Source of the DNA: Chromobacterium alticapitis
GTDB lineage: Bacteria > Pseudomonadota > Gammaproteobacteria > Burkholderiales > Chromobacteriaceae
Length of the DNA stretch: 64,000 bases
Reading direction: 5' to 3'
Assembly (NCBI RefSeq): GCF_002924365.1
Contig: NZ_PQWB01000011.1
Span: forward strand, 92,132-156,131
The translations under genes were made by a program, and so were the position numbers. The notes beneath the pieces were generated by a model. That model did not search any database. It saw only the letters and a program-made list of their open reading frames with translations, and was not told the DNA's origin. Below are positions 1 through 7,951 of this stretch, piece by piece. Within the stretch, counting starts at the first letter, position 1, and each line of letters begins with the position of its first letter.

Positions 1-538
1 GATGCAGCAGCACGACGGCCTTGGCCGGCAGGGTTTGCAGCTTGGCCAGCATGGCGGGGAAGTCCACGCCGCGGGTGGCCGGATCGAAGTAGGGATAGCG
101 CTCCACGGCGAAGCCCGCGCCCTCGAAGATGGCCACGTGGTTGTCCCAGGTCGGGTCGCTGACCCAAACGCCGGATGCCGGGAAGTAACGCTTGAGGAAG
201 TCCGCGCCCACTTTCAGCGCGCCGGAGCCACCCAAGGTTTGCAGCGTGGCGATGCGGCCGTTCTTCACCGCGGGGTGGTCTGCGCCGAACAGCAGCGTCT
301 GGATGGCGCTGCGGTAGGCGGCTAGGCCGTCCATGGGCAGATAGGTGCACGGCGGCTGAGGTTGGCTGGCCAGCAGCGCCTCCGCCTGCTCCACGGCCTT
401 CAGGCGCGGGATGCGGCCGGCTTCGTCGTAATACAGGCCGATGCTGAGGTTGACCTTCTGCTCGCGCGGGTCTTTGCCGAAAGCTTCCACCAGCGACAGG
501 ATGGGATCGCCGGCGTAGGCGTCTACATGTTGGAACAC
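1..538 (-). CDS. tyrB: Aromatic-amino-acid aminotransferase, TyrB-like (partial, 5' part only)
   Basis: Class I PLP-dependent aminotransferase of the TyrB/AspC family, which exchanges amino groups between aromatic amino acids or aspartate and 2-oxoglutarate in the cytosol. About 179 N-terminal residues are visible; the gene runs off the left edge, so the PLP lysine is outside the window. Family landmarks seen are [13 protein letters not shown] at the N-terminus, [38 protein letters not shown] and the VVLLH that precedes the HPCCHNPTG motif in TyrB. The start is a GTG at 538 preceded by AGGAG with good spacing; the alignment to E. coli TyrB begins at the same residue. A GC hairpin lies upstream at about 558-590. 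Confidence 0.9.
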   Translation of the reverse strand, partial: MFQHVDAYAGDPILSLVEAFGKDPREQKVNLSIGLYYDEAGRIPRLKAVEQAEALLASQPQPPCTYLPMDGLAAYRSAIQTLLFGADHPAVKNGRIATLQTLGGSGALKVGADFLKRYFPASGVWVSDPTWDNHVAIFEGAGFAVERYPYFDPATRGVDFPAMLAKLQTLPAKAVVLLH

Positions 539-607
539 GAATCTTCTCCTCTTGGTTGGCGGACGCCCGCCTGTTGCCGGCGGGTCGTCCGGGGTGCGGC
601 GCGGCGC

Positions 608-898
608 TCAGGCCAGGTCGTCGCGTTTCAAAGCCAGGCCCATCGCGAGCAGCCACGGCAGAATCAGCCAGCCGCCCAGCACGTTCAGCAGCGCCACGGT
701 TTTCAGGCGCGGGCTTTTCACCAGCAGCGCGGTGGCGGTGGGCACCAGATAGGCGCCGGCCATGGCCAGGCCGTCGCCCAGCCAGACGGCGGCGTTCACC
801 AGTTCCGGCCGATTCTGCCAGCTGCCGTAGCACCATAGCAGGATGGCCAGCGCCAGCAGGGCGAACAGCAGGTTTCTCAGCAGCGGCAGCAGGTTCAT
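608..898 (-). CDS. Small hypothetical membrane protein
   Basis: 96-residue protein of unknown function. Hydropathy by eye shows three or four membrane segments: residues 8-24 (LLFALLALAILLWCYG), about 35-55, and about 66-88 (VALLNVLGGWLILPWLLAMGL). There is no charged catalytic motif or signal cleavage site. It lies 70 bp upstream of the aminotransferase on the same strand and may be co-transcribed with it. The start lacks a clear Shine-Dalgarno sequence, so the N-terminus is uncertain. Codon use resembles the neighbours. I do not recognise the family. Confidence 0.65.
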   Translation of the reverse strand: MNLLPLLRNLLFALLALAILLWCYGSWQNRPELVNAAVWLGDGLAMAGAYLVPTATALLVKSPRLKTVALLNVLGGWLILPWLLAMGLALKRDDLA

Positions 899-1098
899 GG
901 CGTAGGGCAGGCGATGGACAAACGCTTATCCTGCGAGTTTTTGCGGCGGCTGGCAACGGGGGCTTGGCGGAATGTTCGCAATGAAGTGCCATAAATTTGA
1001 CGCAATCTGCCATTTTCATGCCATGTTCATGGCGAGCGCTTGTTCGGCGCCGGCGACTTGTTTAGGCTGGCAATTTTGCGATGCGAACGGAGAGCGCC

Positions 1099-1548
1099 AT
1101 GACGGTGCATATCGACTGCGATCCGCGCAGGCTGGAGCGGGAGCGGATCTACGCTTATTTATCGCAACAGTCGTATTGGGCCCAGGGTTTGCCGCGCGAT
1201 ATTTTCGAACGTTCGCTGGCGAATGCCTTGTGCTTCGGCGCTTATGCCGAAGACGGCGCGCAGGTCGGTTTCGGCCGCGTCGTCACTGACCGCGCCACTT
1301 TCGCCTATCTGGCCGACATTTTCGTGTGGGACGAGTGGCAGGGGCGCGGCGTGGGCAAACAGCTGGTGGCGGCCATGCTGGCGCATCCTGAGCTGCAGAA
1401 CCTGCGCCGCATGATGCTGGCCACTGCCGACGCGCACGGCCTGTACGCGCAATACGGTTTCCAGCCCTTATCCCGGGCGGAGCGGCTGATGGAACGGTTG
1501 GAGCAGGACGTGTATCGACGGCTGGCCGGCGCGGCGCAGGCGTCGTGA
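1099..1548 (+). CDS. GNAT-family N-acetyltransferase
   Basis: 149-residue single-domain GNAT acetyltransferase, expected to transfer acetyl from acetyl-CoA to an unidentified small substrate or protein amine. The acetyl-CoA loop is visible as WDEWQGRGVGKQLV (R/Q-x-x-G-x-G/A pattern), preceded by the beta-4 strand FAYLADIFV and followed by the typical C-terminal YAQYGFQPL. I chose the ATG at 1099, preceded by GGAG, over the in-frame ATG at 1081, which has no ribosome site. The stop overlaps the region just before the AlaX-like gene, so the two are probably one transcript. The specific substrate cannot be read from sequence. Confidence 0.85.
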   Translation: MTVHIDCDPRRLERERIYAYLSQQSYWAQGLPRDIFERSLANALCFGAYAEDGAQVGFGRVVTDRATFAYLADIFVWDEWQGRGVGKQLVAAMLAHPELQNLRRMMLATADAHGLYAQYGFQPLSRAERLMERLEQDVYRRLAGAAQAS

Positions 1549-1568
1549 CAGCCAATGAAGGGCAAGCG

Positions 1569-2213
1569 ATGACGCGGAAACGGTTCTGGGCAGCGCCGTA
1601 TCAGACGACGCTGGCGACCCGCGTCAGCCGAGTGGATGGCGAGCGGGTATGGCTGGAGGAAACCATTTTCTACGCTTTTTCCGGCGGCCAGGAGAGCGAT
1701 AGCGGCCGCATCGCCGGCCATGCGGTGCGGCTGGCGGAAAAACAGGGCCAGGATATCGTCTACACGCTGGACGCGAACCACGGTCTGCTGGCCGGGAGCG
1801 CGGTGGAGGTGACGATAGACTGGCCGCGCCGCTACCGGTTGATGCGCCTGCACTTCGCCGCCGAGCTGGTATTGGAAGTGATCTGCCGCCAAGTGGCCGG
1901 CGTGGAGAAGATAGGCGCGCACATCGCCGAGGACAAGGCGCGCATAGACTTCGCGCGGGACCAGGCCATCACCCCCTTGTTGCCAGCCATCTCCGCCGCC
2001 GCGCAGCGGCTGATAGACGACGATCAACCCATCGTCAGCGCCTTTTCCGACGAGGCGGCCGAGCGCCGCTACTGGGAGCTGCCCGGTTTCGCCCGCGTGC
2101 CTTGCGGCGGCACCCATTTGCGGCGCAGCGGCGAAGTGGGGCCCATCCTGCTCAAGCGGCGCAATGTCGGCAAGGGCAAGGAACGAGTGGAAATCTATTT
2201 ACAGGAAGCATGA
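1569..2213 (+). CDS. AlaX-like alanyl-tRNA editing protein (variant metal site)
   Basis: 214-residue relative of the second additional (editing) domain of alanyl-tRNA synthetase. Free-standing AlaX proteins hydrolyse Ser- or Gly-tRNA(Ala) using zinc held by HxxxH and CxxxH motifs. The C-terminal CGGTH motif is intact (RVPCGGTHLRRSGEVG), as are FYAFSGGQ-like strands near the N-terminus. The first motif, however, reads LHFAAEL, so the second histidine is replaced by glutamate. The start at 1569 has GAAGGG six bases upstream; a GTG at 1545 overlapping the previous stop is the alternative. The ATG of the next gene overlaps this stop codon, which indicates translational coupling. Editing activity is inference. 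Confidence 0.8.
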   Translation: MTRKRFWAAPYQTTLATRVSRVDGERVWLEETIFYAFSGGQESDSGRIAGHAVRLAEKQGQDIVYTLDANHGLLAGSAVEVTIDWPRRYRLMRLHFAAELVLEVICRQVAGVEKIGAHIAEDKARIDFARDQAITPLLPAISAAAQRLIDDDQPIVSAFSDEAAERRYWELPGFARVPCGGTHLRRSGEVGPILLKRRNVGKGKERVEIYLQEA

Positions 2214-3100
2214 TGCTGTATGACCTTGCCGCGGTCGGCGCCGCCGGCTGCTGGGCGCTGGGCGGACTGCTGGGCGCCGGACCATCCCGCCATTTCGGCC
2301 CTTTTGCCTTCACCCGCTTGCGGTTGACGCTGCTGACCATGGCGCTGGGCGGCGCGAGCCTGCTGTCCGGCGGCTGGCACTCCATCAGCGCGGCCGCCTT
2401 GTGGCCGGCGCTGCTGTCCGGGCTGTGCGGCATCTTCCTCGGCGACACGGTGATGTTCGCCTCGATGAACCGGCTGGGGCCGCGCCGCACGGGTTTGCTG
2501 TTCGCCACTCATTCGGTGTTTTCCGTATTGCTGGGGGTGCTGTTTCTATCCGAACGGCTGAGCGCGGCCGCCATGCTGGGCAGCTTGCTGGTGTTCGGCG
2601 GCGTGTTGTTGGCGGTGGCCTTCGGCCGGCGCGAGGTGGACGCCCACGTGTGGGAACGCAACGACAAGCTGGCCGCCGGCGTGGCGCTGGGGCTGACGGC
2701 GGCCTTGTGCCAGGCCTTGGGCACCTTCTTCGCCAAGCCGGCGATGGCGGCGGGACTGGAGCCGGTCACCGCGTCCGCGCTGCGCATGGGCGTCAGCTGC
2801 GGCGCGCACTATCTGTTGTGGCTGAGCGGCTGGCGCCTGGCGAAAAGCCGCGGGCCGTACACGCCGCGCATGCTGGGCCAGACCGCGCTGAACGGCCTGG
2901 TGGCGTTGGGCCTGGGCATGACCTTGATCATGCTGGCCCTGCAGCGCGCCAACGTGGCCACCGTGGGCATTTTGTCCGCGCTGAGCCCGGTGCTGATCCT
3001 GCCCATGCTGTGGGTGGCATTGAAACGACCGCCGCCGCCATTGGCCTGGCTGGGCGCGGCGGTGAGTTGCGCCGGCACCGCGCTGGTGGTGTTGCGCTGA
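2213..3100 (+). CDS. EamA/DMT-superfamily transporter
   Basis: 295-residue integral inner-membrane protein with about ten membrane segments arranged as two EamA repeats, roughly residues 1-135 and 148-290. The repeats show GxxLGDTVMFASMNRLGP and ALQRANVATVGILSALSPVLILPMLWVAL, the characteristic ends of EamA units. Members export metabolites or amino acids; the substrate here is unknown. ATG codons occur at 2210 and 2213; AGGA at 2203 favours 2213. The gene overlaps the upstream AlaX-like stop and is followed by a GC hairpin at 3115. It is the last chromosomal gene before the tailocin locus. Confidence 0.85.
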   Translation: MLYDLAAVGAAGCWALGGLLGAGPSRHFGPFAFTRLRLTLLTMALGGASLLSGGWHSISAAALWPALLSGLCGIFLGDTVMFASMNRLGPRRTGLLFATHSVFSVLLGVLFLSERLSAAAMLGSLLVFGGVLLAVAFGRREVDAHVWERNDKLAAGVALGLTAALCQALGTFFAKPAMAAGLEPVTASALRMGVSCGAHYLLWLSGWRLAKSRGPYTPRMLGQTALNGLVALGLGMTLIMLALQRANVATVGILSALSPVLILPMLWVALKRPPPPLAWLGAAVSCAGTALVVLR

Positions 3101-3114
3101 GCCATGTCATGACA

Positions 3115-3138
3115 AAACCGCGCCGGGAGGCGCGGTTT
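3115..3138. terminator. GC hairpin after the EamA gene, possible bidirectional terminator
   Basis: Nine-base-pair stem AACCGCGCC / GGCGCGGTT with a GGGA loop, 15 bp after the EamA stop. The plus-strand arm ends in TTTC and the minus-strand copy in TTTTG, so a weak bidirectional terminator is plausible. It would separate the exporter from the convergent tailocin transcript. Its right arm overlaps the parS-like site. Confidence 0.5.
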
Positions 3139-3149
3139 CACGTGGAACA
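3134..3149. promoter_or_regulatory. parS-like ParB-binding site 1
   Basis: The 16-mer GGTTTCACGTGGAACA matches the parS core GTTNCACGTGNAAC at every fixed position. It sits between the EamA gene and the fibre remnant at the downstream edge of the tailocin locus. ParB binding is inferred from the match and from two more sites in this window. Confidence 0.6.
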
Positions 3150-3295
3150 CGTATATGGGGGCAAACCGTTATTCAGGGGTGGGTTCTGATGGTCGGGGAT
3201 GCTCATGCGTTCCTGACGATGATGGGCGCTTAGGCTGGCTGCTTGGGCCTGTTGGCTCCACCAGTTAGCCTTGCCAGCGAGGCGGGCTTAACGCC

Positions 3296-3411
3296 GCATC
3301 CTCCGATCCGACAGAGCGTTTTGCGCGATGGCGTCAAGATCATTGCTGGCGGGATTGCCGTCATGGAACAGTCCGTCTGGACTATATGATGGAATTGAGC
3401 GGGTTTTGCAT
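3296..3411 (-). pseudogene. Remnant of a third tail-fibre 5' end
   Basis: The minus strand from 3411 begins ATG with MQNPLNSII and then a TAG. Continuing in another frame gives PDGLFHDGNPASND, which matches the DGVFHDGNPATGE N-terminal segment of the intact fibre at 3596-4741. The upstream 60 bases (3411-3470) also match the leader of that fibre gene. Homology stops after roughly 35 codons. It is therefore a frameshifted, truncated copy of the fibre cassette left downstream of the operon. The rest of the 3101-3595 interval contains no gene that I can support. Confidence 0.7.
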
Positions 3412-3470
3412 GGATAACGCCTCCCGCAGGGAATGAGAGGTCGGCCACATGGGGCGATGACGGATGTCGT
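3411..3470 (-). repeat. Fibre-cassette leader repeat, copy 1
   Basis: About 60 bases directly upstream of the remnant fibre start closely match, at roughly four positions in five by eye, those upstream of the intact fibre at 4741. Shared blocks include ACGCCTCCCG, GGGAATGAGA and GATGACGGATGTCG on the plus strand. The repeats give a possible site for homologous recombination between cassettes. Confidence 0.7.
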
Positions 3471-3546
3471 TGTTTGAGGTGGATAGTTATGTGCGGAAGG
3501 CCGTGCGGCGGAATAGGTGGATGGACGACAGTGCCGTATATGGCAT

Positions 3547-3572
3547 GAAAAAGCCGCACCCTGAAGAGCGGC
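3547..3572 (-). terminator. Rho-independent terminator after the distal tail fibre
   Basis: On the minus strand, GCCGC and GCGGC form a stem with a short internal mismatch and a small loop, followed by five T residues. It lies 25-50 bases beyond the stop of the fibre gene and probably ends the tailocin transcript. Confidence 0.6.
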
Positions 3573-3595
3573 CAAACGGATGATATCAAGTGACA

Positions 3596-4741
3596 TCAGT
3601 ATTTTATGCAGGGAAGCAGAGCGACGTTGCGTGGCCGGGTCTCGCTGGATATACGCGCATCTGCGGCCTCCCGAACGACCTGAGGCATGGCGATGTTATT
3701 CCGATCCGCACTGTTTTTCGGAATGAAGTCAGGCCCCGCGCCTGTGACATTTGGAATCGATGCTGACATGGCATAGGAGGCATGTGAATGCTGTTGCAGG
3801 GCATCGTCCTGTTTGGAGCCGAAGATGCGCGGCGATTCGGCATCCACTTTTCCGGAGGCATCCCAGCCGCGAATGAATTGGCCTTGTAAGTCGGGTAGGC
3901 GAAATGTGGTTTTTCCGTCCCCGGATCCAAAGGTCGGATCGATCGCATTGAAAAGAGTGGCGAACTCGTTACGGGATTTCTCTGCGCCATCGCAAATCAG
4001 CCAGCCTTTCGGCGGCGTTTTCATGGCGAAAAACGCAATGGTGCCGGGGGGGATGGTGTCTATCGACTTGATCGCATCGGCGATCAGGCTTTTCACTTGG
4101 GCAAGGGGGACGGCATCGGTATCTTGCCAAGTAGGCGCAACGCAGAAAGTTTTTTGAGTATTGCCATTGATGTTGGCGAAGATGTCCTGGGCCTGACCAA
4201 GTGGAACGGCATCTACACTCTGCAAGGCTTTGCCGACGCTGAATGATCGAGTGACATCGCCGGTTCGTGACGCCGCATCCGTAATGCCATAGCCGGACAG
4301 CGTAGAAGATTTGTCTGCTTTGGCGGCTAACTGTTTGGCGATGAATGATGCGAAATTGGAGTCGTTGCCAAGGGCTGCGGCCAGTTCCTGTAAAGTATTT
4401 AGAGCTCCCGGTGCGCCTGCGACCACGCTGTCGATCGCAGTTTTTAATTCGGTCTTGGTTGCGCCGTCGGCAATGCCATATCCCGCTAGCGTGGTGGGTT
4501 TGGCGCCGCTCCCCCAGGCGATGTTCTGCACGGCCTGCAGCAGCTGGTCGTTACGCGCGGGGTCCGGGTTTTGGCCACTGTTTTTGATGACGGACATCAG
4601 TTCCTGCTGCGCGCTTTGCACCACGGCTTGCACGCCGTTGAGCCAGTCTGAGGTGACGATGGTGCCGAGTTCGCCGGTGGCGGGGTTGCCGTCGTGGAAG
4701 ACGCCGTCCGCGCTGTTGATGGAATTAAGCTGGTTTTGCAT
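3596..4741 (-). CDS. Tail fibre A with phage tail-collar domain
   Basis: 381-residue tail fibre expected to recognise the surface of the target cell. The N-terminal baseplate-attachment part (residues 1-60, GTIVTSDWLNGVQ) is shared with fibre B and with the remnant at 3296. Residues about 75-155 contain two LAGYGI/LSGYGI repeats separated by the GAPGALNTLQELAAALGN segment found in Mu- and P2-type fibres. Residues about 230-310 are a tail-collar fold (PPGTIAFFAMKTPPKGWLICDG, TTFRLPDLQGQFIRGWD). The protein ends in RPRNVALLPCIKY, as in fibre B. The start at 4741 is chosen because GGGAGG lies eight bases upstream; the open frame extends further upstream. It is separated from fibre B by a terminator, so it may have its own promoter. 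Confidence 0.88.
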   Translation of the reverse strand: MQNQLNSINSADGVFHDGNPATGELGTIVTSDWLNGVQAVVQSAQQELMSVIKNSGQNPDPARNDQLLQAVQNIAWGSGAKPTTLAGYGIADGATKTELKTAIDSVVAGAPGALNTLQELAAALGNDSNFASFIAKQLAAKADKSSTLSGYGITDAASRTGDVTRSFSVGKALQSVDAVPLGQAQDIFANINGNTQKTFCVAPTWQDTDAVPLAQVKSLIADAIKSIDTIPPGTIAFFAMKTPPKGWLICDGAEKSRNEFATLFNAIDPTFGSGDGKTTFRLPDLQGQFIRGWDASGKVDAESPRIFGSKQDDALQQHSHASYAMSASIPNVTGAGPDFIPKNSADRNNIAMPQVVREAADARISSETRPRNVALLPCIKY

Positions 4742-4800
4742 GGAAAACGCCTCCCGTTGGGAATGAGAAATCGGCCGCAGGGGCCGATGACGGATGTCGC
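4742..4800 (-). repeat. Fibre-cassette leader repeat, copy 2
   Basis: Leader of fibre A, homologous to 3411-3470. It contains the ribosome site GGGAGG. A weaker match to GGTTGGGAAATCGGCG is also visible ahead of fibre B at about 7300-7320. Confidence 0.65.
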
Positions 4801-4871
4801 CGATCAAGAATGGGGGCGATTGTGCGGGAGCGCGCGCGCTGGGCGCAGTGGACAGCGTTCAGTGGCGACGG

Positions 4872-4897
4872 CAAAAACGGCAGCGTATCGCTGCCGT
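4872..4897 (-). terminator. Strong terminator between fibre cassettes
   Basis: Perfect nine-base-pair stem ACGGCAGCG / CGCTGCCGT with a three-base loop, followed by TTTTT on the minus strand, 24 bases after the fibre-assembly gene. It would end the main operon before fibre A, implying separate or read-through expression of fibre A. Confidence 0.85.
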
Positions 4898-4920
4898 TGA
4901 CATTGAGGCTTTTGCTGGGC

Positions 4921-5496
4921 TTAGGCGGGTTGCCTGGGCCAGTCGGCGTCCACCAATTTGGGCCACAGCGCCTGGTCCGGCAGACGGGCCAGGTCCACGC
5001 AGTAGCGCTTCCAGGCCGCCAGCTTGTCGAGCTCCGCCGAGGAAGCGATGCCCAGCGATTCGGCATCTTCCAGCGGGCGGCGGGCGGCGTAGGCATCCGC
5101 CAGGCGCCGCTTCAGTTCGGCAGCCGTCTGCGCCATCAGCGCGGCGGCCTGAGCGGTTTTGTTCACCATCCAGCCCTTGCCATCCCAGGCCGGGAATTCG
5201 CAAGGCTCCAGCAGGGTGGCGCGCAGGCTGTCCGGCGTGTCGCCCAAGCGAGCCTGGACCCGTTGCGCGGTGTCTATGCTCCATAGCTTGACGTTGCGCC
5301 AGTCTTGCGCGACGGACCAGTTGCCGTCGTGGAACACGGCGATTTGGCGCTCGGAGGTGGCCGGCGGCTGCAGCTCTGTGCTGTGGGCGGGCAGCAGCCA
5401 GACACCGGGTTCCAGCGGAGAGGGCGTAGCTGCGATGGGACCTTGATACTCCCCTGTTTGCGGATGGTAGTCGTATACGGTTTTGTTGTCTTGCAT
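4921..5496 (-). CDS. Tail fibre assembly protein
   Basis: 191-residue protein of the caudoviral tail-fibre assembly (chaperone) type, which helps trimerise or fold the fibre encoded next to it. It starts MQDNKTVYDYHPQTGEYQG, the standard N-terminal pattern of the family, and ends with a helical region rich in Trp, Leu and Lys (AAWKRYCVDLARLPDQALWPKLVDADWP). It lies ten bases after fibre B, so the pair forms one cassette. Fibre A has no adjacent assembly gene and may depend on this one. The ATG at 5496 has AAGGAAAT-type ribosome-site bases just upstream. Confidence 0.85.
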   Translation of the reverse strand: MQDNKTVYDYHPQTGEYQGPIAATPSPLEPGVWLLPAHSTELQPPATSERQIAVFHDGNWSVAQDWRNVKLWSIDTAQRVQARLGDTPDSLRATLLEPCEFPAWDGKGWMVNKTAQAAALMAQTAAELKRRLADAYAARRPLEDAESLGIASSAELDKLAAWKRYCVDLARLPDQALWPKLVDADWPRQPA

Positions 5497-5506
5497 AGCA
5501 ATTTCC

Positions 5507-7267
5507 TTAGTACTTGATGCAGGGGAGCAGGGCGATGTTGCGGGGGCGGGTCATGTACATCCAGTTTTGAGGATTACCGCCGAAGACCTGGCTGATGGCC
5601 TGCTGGTTGAGCAGGGTCAGGTTATTGATAACCAGCCCGCTGGTGTAATCCTTCACTTCGGGCACAAAGTCATAGCCCGCGACATCGCGTACGGCCTTGT
5701 TGGTCATATTGTTGATGATGCCGCCTGCATAGATATCTTGGTCGTCGTTATGAATGACCAGCGATCCTTTCTGCTTGGAGCCGAATACCCGGCCCTGATC
5801 CACGTTGGCGTCCCAGCCGCGCACAAACTCTCCGCGCAGGTCAGGAAGGTTGAAGGTGGTGGTGCCATCGCCGGCGCCGTAGGTGGTGCCGATGGCGGCG
5901 AATAGTGAAGCGAATGTGCTGCGGCTGATCGTTGTGCCATTGGCCGGAAGCCAGCCATCGGGCGGGGTGGCCATTGCGAAGAACGCGACCTGGCCGGTCA
6001 AATGGCCGTCATGAATCAAGGTATGCCAAGGATTCCAGCGGTTGGCGTCATCGTTGCGGGTACGAAAGCGCATCACGTAACCGGTGGTGTAATCGGCGGT
6101 CAGTTGGCAGGGGTAATTGAGATTGCTGTTCGCTTCTCCCAGGCCGCCGAAAGCGATGAACGGGCCGGTAACACCGCTGGAGGTGCCGTAGTTGAAGCCT
6201 GTCTCGCAAGCGGTGATGGCGTCGTCGAGCGAGGTTTTATCGTCAACGCTGATGCGATAGCGGCGTCTCTTGATGAAAGAGGCATCGTTTCCGCCGTGCC
6301 AGACACGGTATTCATTCCCCGTTGACTCCTTCAGCACCAGCGTCTCTGCGCCGTAGCCCTTGTGCACCAGCGCCACCGCGCTGTTGCCGGGACGATGTAG
6401 GCCCAAAGCTGGGAAGTCGCTGCCGGTAGAGCGTAGCTCCAGCGTGCCGTTGGTATAGATATTGCCATCGTAGACATTGGGCGTGGTCTTGAGCACCTGC
6501 GCGGTTTGCGTGGTAGACAGCGCCAGCGTGTTGATGCCGTAGCCGGCCAGCGAGTTGGATTTGTCGGCTTTGCTGGCCAATTTGTTGGTGACGGTGGCGG
6601 CGAAGTTGTTGTCGTTGCCCAGCGCCGCAGCCAACTCTTGCAGCGTGTTCAGCGCGCCAGGCGCGCCGCTGACCAGACCGTCCACCGCAGCTTTCAGCTC
6701 GGCCTTAGTCGCGCCGTCGGTGATGCCGTAGCCGGCCAGCGTGGTGGCGGCGTCGGCCAGTTTCTGCCATTGGCTCCAGTTGCCGCGGTAGCGGCAGCGA
6801 TACCAGCAGCCGGCGTTGTCATAACATTGGTAGGTCTGGTAGACCATATTCTCATTGGGCAAAACAAACAGCAGTCCAGCGTGCGGGGCCGGATAATTGG
6901 CGCCGTCGGCCGCATAGTTATTGCCGGGATTATGGTAGAGACCAACGTCTACGATATTGTTCAAGTCGATTTTGTCGCTTAGTTGCGGCCGCAGCGCCAA
7001 TCCGTCGGTAATGCCGTATTCCGCCAACGTCGTGGGCTTGGCATTGCCGCCCCAAGCCATTTGTTTGATCGCTTCCTGCAGTTGGTCTGGGCGCGCCGGG
7101 TCGGCCTTCTGGCCATTGTTGCCGTTGACGACGGACAGCAGCTCTTGCTGGGTGGACTGGACGGCGGACTGCATGGCGTTCAGCCAATCAGCGGAGACGA
7201 TGGTGCCCAGCTCGCCGGTTTTAGGATCGCCGTCGCGAAAAGCAACGGGCTTGATTGGGTCTTGCAT
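5507..7267 (-). CDS. Tail fibre B with pyocin-knob and tail-collar domains
   Basis: 586-residue receptor-binding fibre. The N-terminus (residues 1-70, GELGTIVSADWLNAMQ) is homologous to fibre A. Two knob-like modules follow, around residues 105-165 (VDVGLYHNPGNNYAADG, GNWSQWQKLADA) and 335-420 (RRRYRISVDDKTSLDDAI, NDDANRWNPWHTLIHDG), resembling the knob repeats of pyocin and phage fibres. Between them lies the GAPGALNTLQELAAALGN/LAGYGI repeat also present in fibre A. Residues 425-500 form a tail-collar domain (GQVAFFAMATPPDGWLPANG, FNLPDLRGEFVRGWD), and the end is RPRNIALLPCIKY. The start is supported by AGGAG ten bases upstream. The gene follows gp48/I, as expected for the fibre position in Mu. 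Confidence 0.9.
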   Translation of the reverse strand: MQDPIKPVAFRDGDPKTGELGTIVSADWLNAMQSAVQSTQQELLSVVNGNNGQKADPARPDQLQEAIKQMAWGGNAKPTTLAEYGITDGLALRPQLSDKIDLNNIVDVGLYHNPGNNYAADGANYPAPHAGLLFVLPNENMVYQTYQCYDNAGCWYRCRYRGNWSQWQKLADAATTLAGYGITDGATKAELKAAVDGLVSGAPGALNTLQELAAALGNDNNFAATVTNKLASKADKSNSLAGYGINTLALSTTQTAQVLKTTPNVYDGNIYTNGTLELRSTGSDFPALGLHRPGNSAVALVHKGYGAETLVLKESTGNEYRVWHGGNDASFIKRRRYRISVDDKTSLDDAITACETGFNYGTSSGVTGPFIAFGGLGEANSNLNYPCQLTADYTTGYVMRFRTRNDDANRWNPWHTLIHDGHLTGQVAFFAMATPPDGWLPANGTTISRSTFASLFAAIGTTYGAGDGTTTFNLPDLRGEFVRGWDANVDQGRVFGSKQKGSLVIHNDDQDIYAGGIINNMTNKAVRDVAGYDFVPEVKDYTSGLVINNLTLLNQQAISQVFGGNPQNWMYMTRPRNIALLPCIKY

Positions 7268-7372
7268 GAAGCGCTCCTGGTATAGAGATGGGACGGGAAC
7301 ACCGGTTGGGAAATCGGCGTGGATGGGGGGAGGGGCACGATGGAAGCGCGCGAGGCGCGCGTTCTGTGGCGA

Positions 7373-7951
7373 TTAAGGCAGGTAGGCGAAGTTGACGTGG
7401 GTATGCGCCGGTTTGAGATCGTTGAACAGTTCTTCCAGTTTGGGATCGCCGAAGGCGGTCAGGCGCTCGCCCGCCAGCGATTGGCCGGCACGAAACTGGT
7501 AAGAGCGGGATTTGCTGCCGAATACGGTCACCCACCAGGCCCAGGGGATGTCCTCGCGGCACAGATGCTGGCCGGCGCGGTTGATTCCGGCGCGGAAAGG
7601 TTGAGGCTCTGCGATCTGTATCTTGTAGCCCATGCCGGCGGCCAGCCGGACGAAGTAGGGGATGGACAGGCCGCCGGTTTCGGCCAGCTTGGCCAGCACC
7701 GCTTGCTGGCGCTGCTGGTAGGTGGCGTCCAGCTGCGGCGTCAGGCCGCAGACGCGCTCCCAGTCCGGCAGCATCCCTTCTGCCTGCCAGGGGGTGACGG
7801 CGCCGGCCAGTTGGCGCGCGCTGGTCTGAGCGCGGTCCAGCGCCGCGCCCTCGCTGGCCAGCTCGGCTTGCAGCCTGGGGCCGTCCGGGCTGTAGCTGAC
7901 CGGCGGCAGCAGCCGCGCCAGCAGTTCCTGGTAGGGCGGTTGCGGCGTCAT
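7373..7951 (-). CDS. Mu gp48/I-like baseplate protein (YmfQ/DUF2313)
   Basis: 192-residue tail protein of the YmfQ/DUF2313 group, the baseplate component encoded after gp47/J in Mu-like phages and thought to connect baseplate and fibres. Visible are the N-terminal YQELLARLLPPVSYSP, a central ERVCGLTPQLDATYQQRQQAVLAKLAETGGLS segment typical of the family, and the C-terminal LFNDLKPAHTHVNFAY. The ATG at 7951 overlaps the stop of the gp47 gene by four bases, indicating coupled translation; upstream in-frame codons are shadows of that gene. Confidence 0.9.
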   Translation of the reverse strand: MTPQPPYQELLARLLPPVSYSPDGPRLQAELASEGAALDRAQTSARQLAGAVTPWQAEGMLPDWERVCGLTPQLDATYQQRQQAVLAKLAETGGLSIPYFVRLAAGMGYKIQIAEPQPFRAGINRAGQHLCREDIPWAWWVTVFGSKSRSYQFRAGQSLAGERLTAFGDPKLEELFNDLKPAHTHVNFAYLP

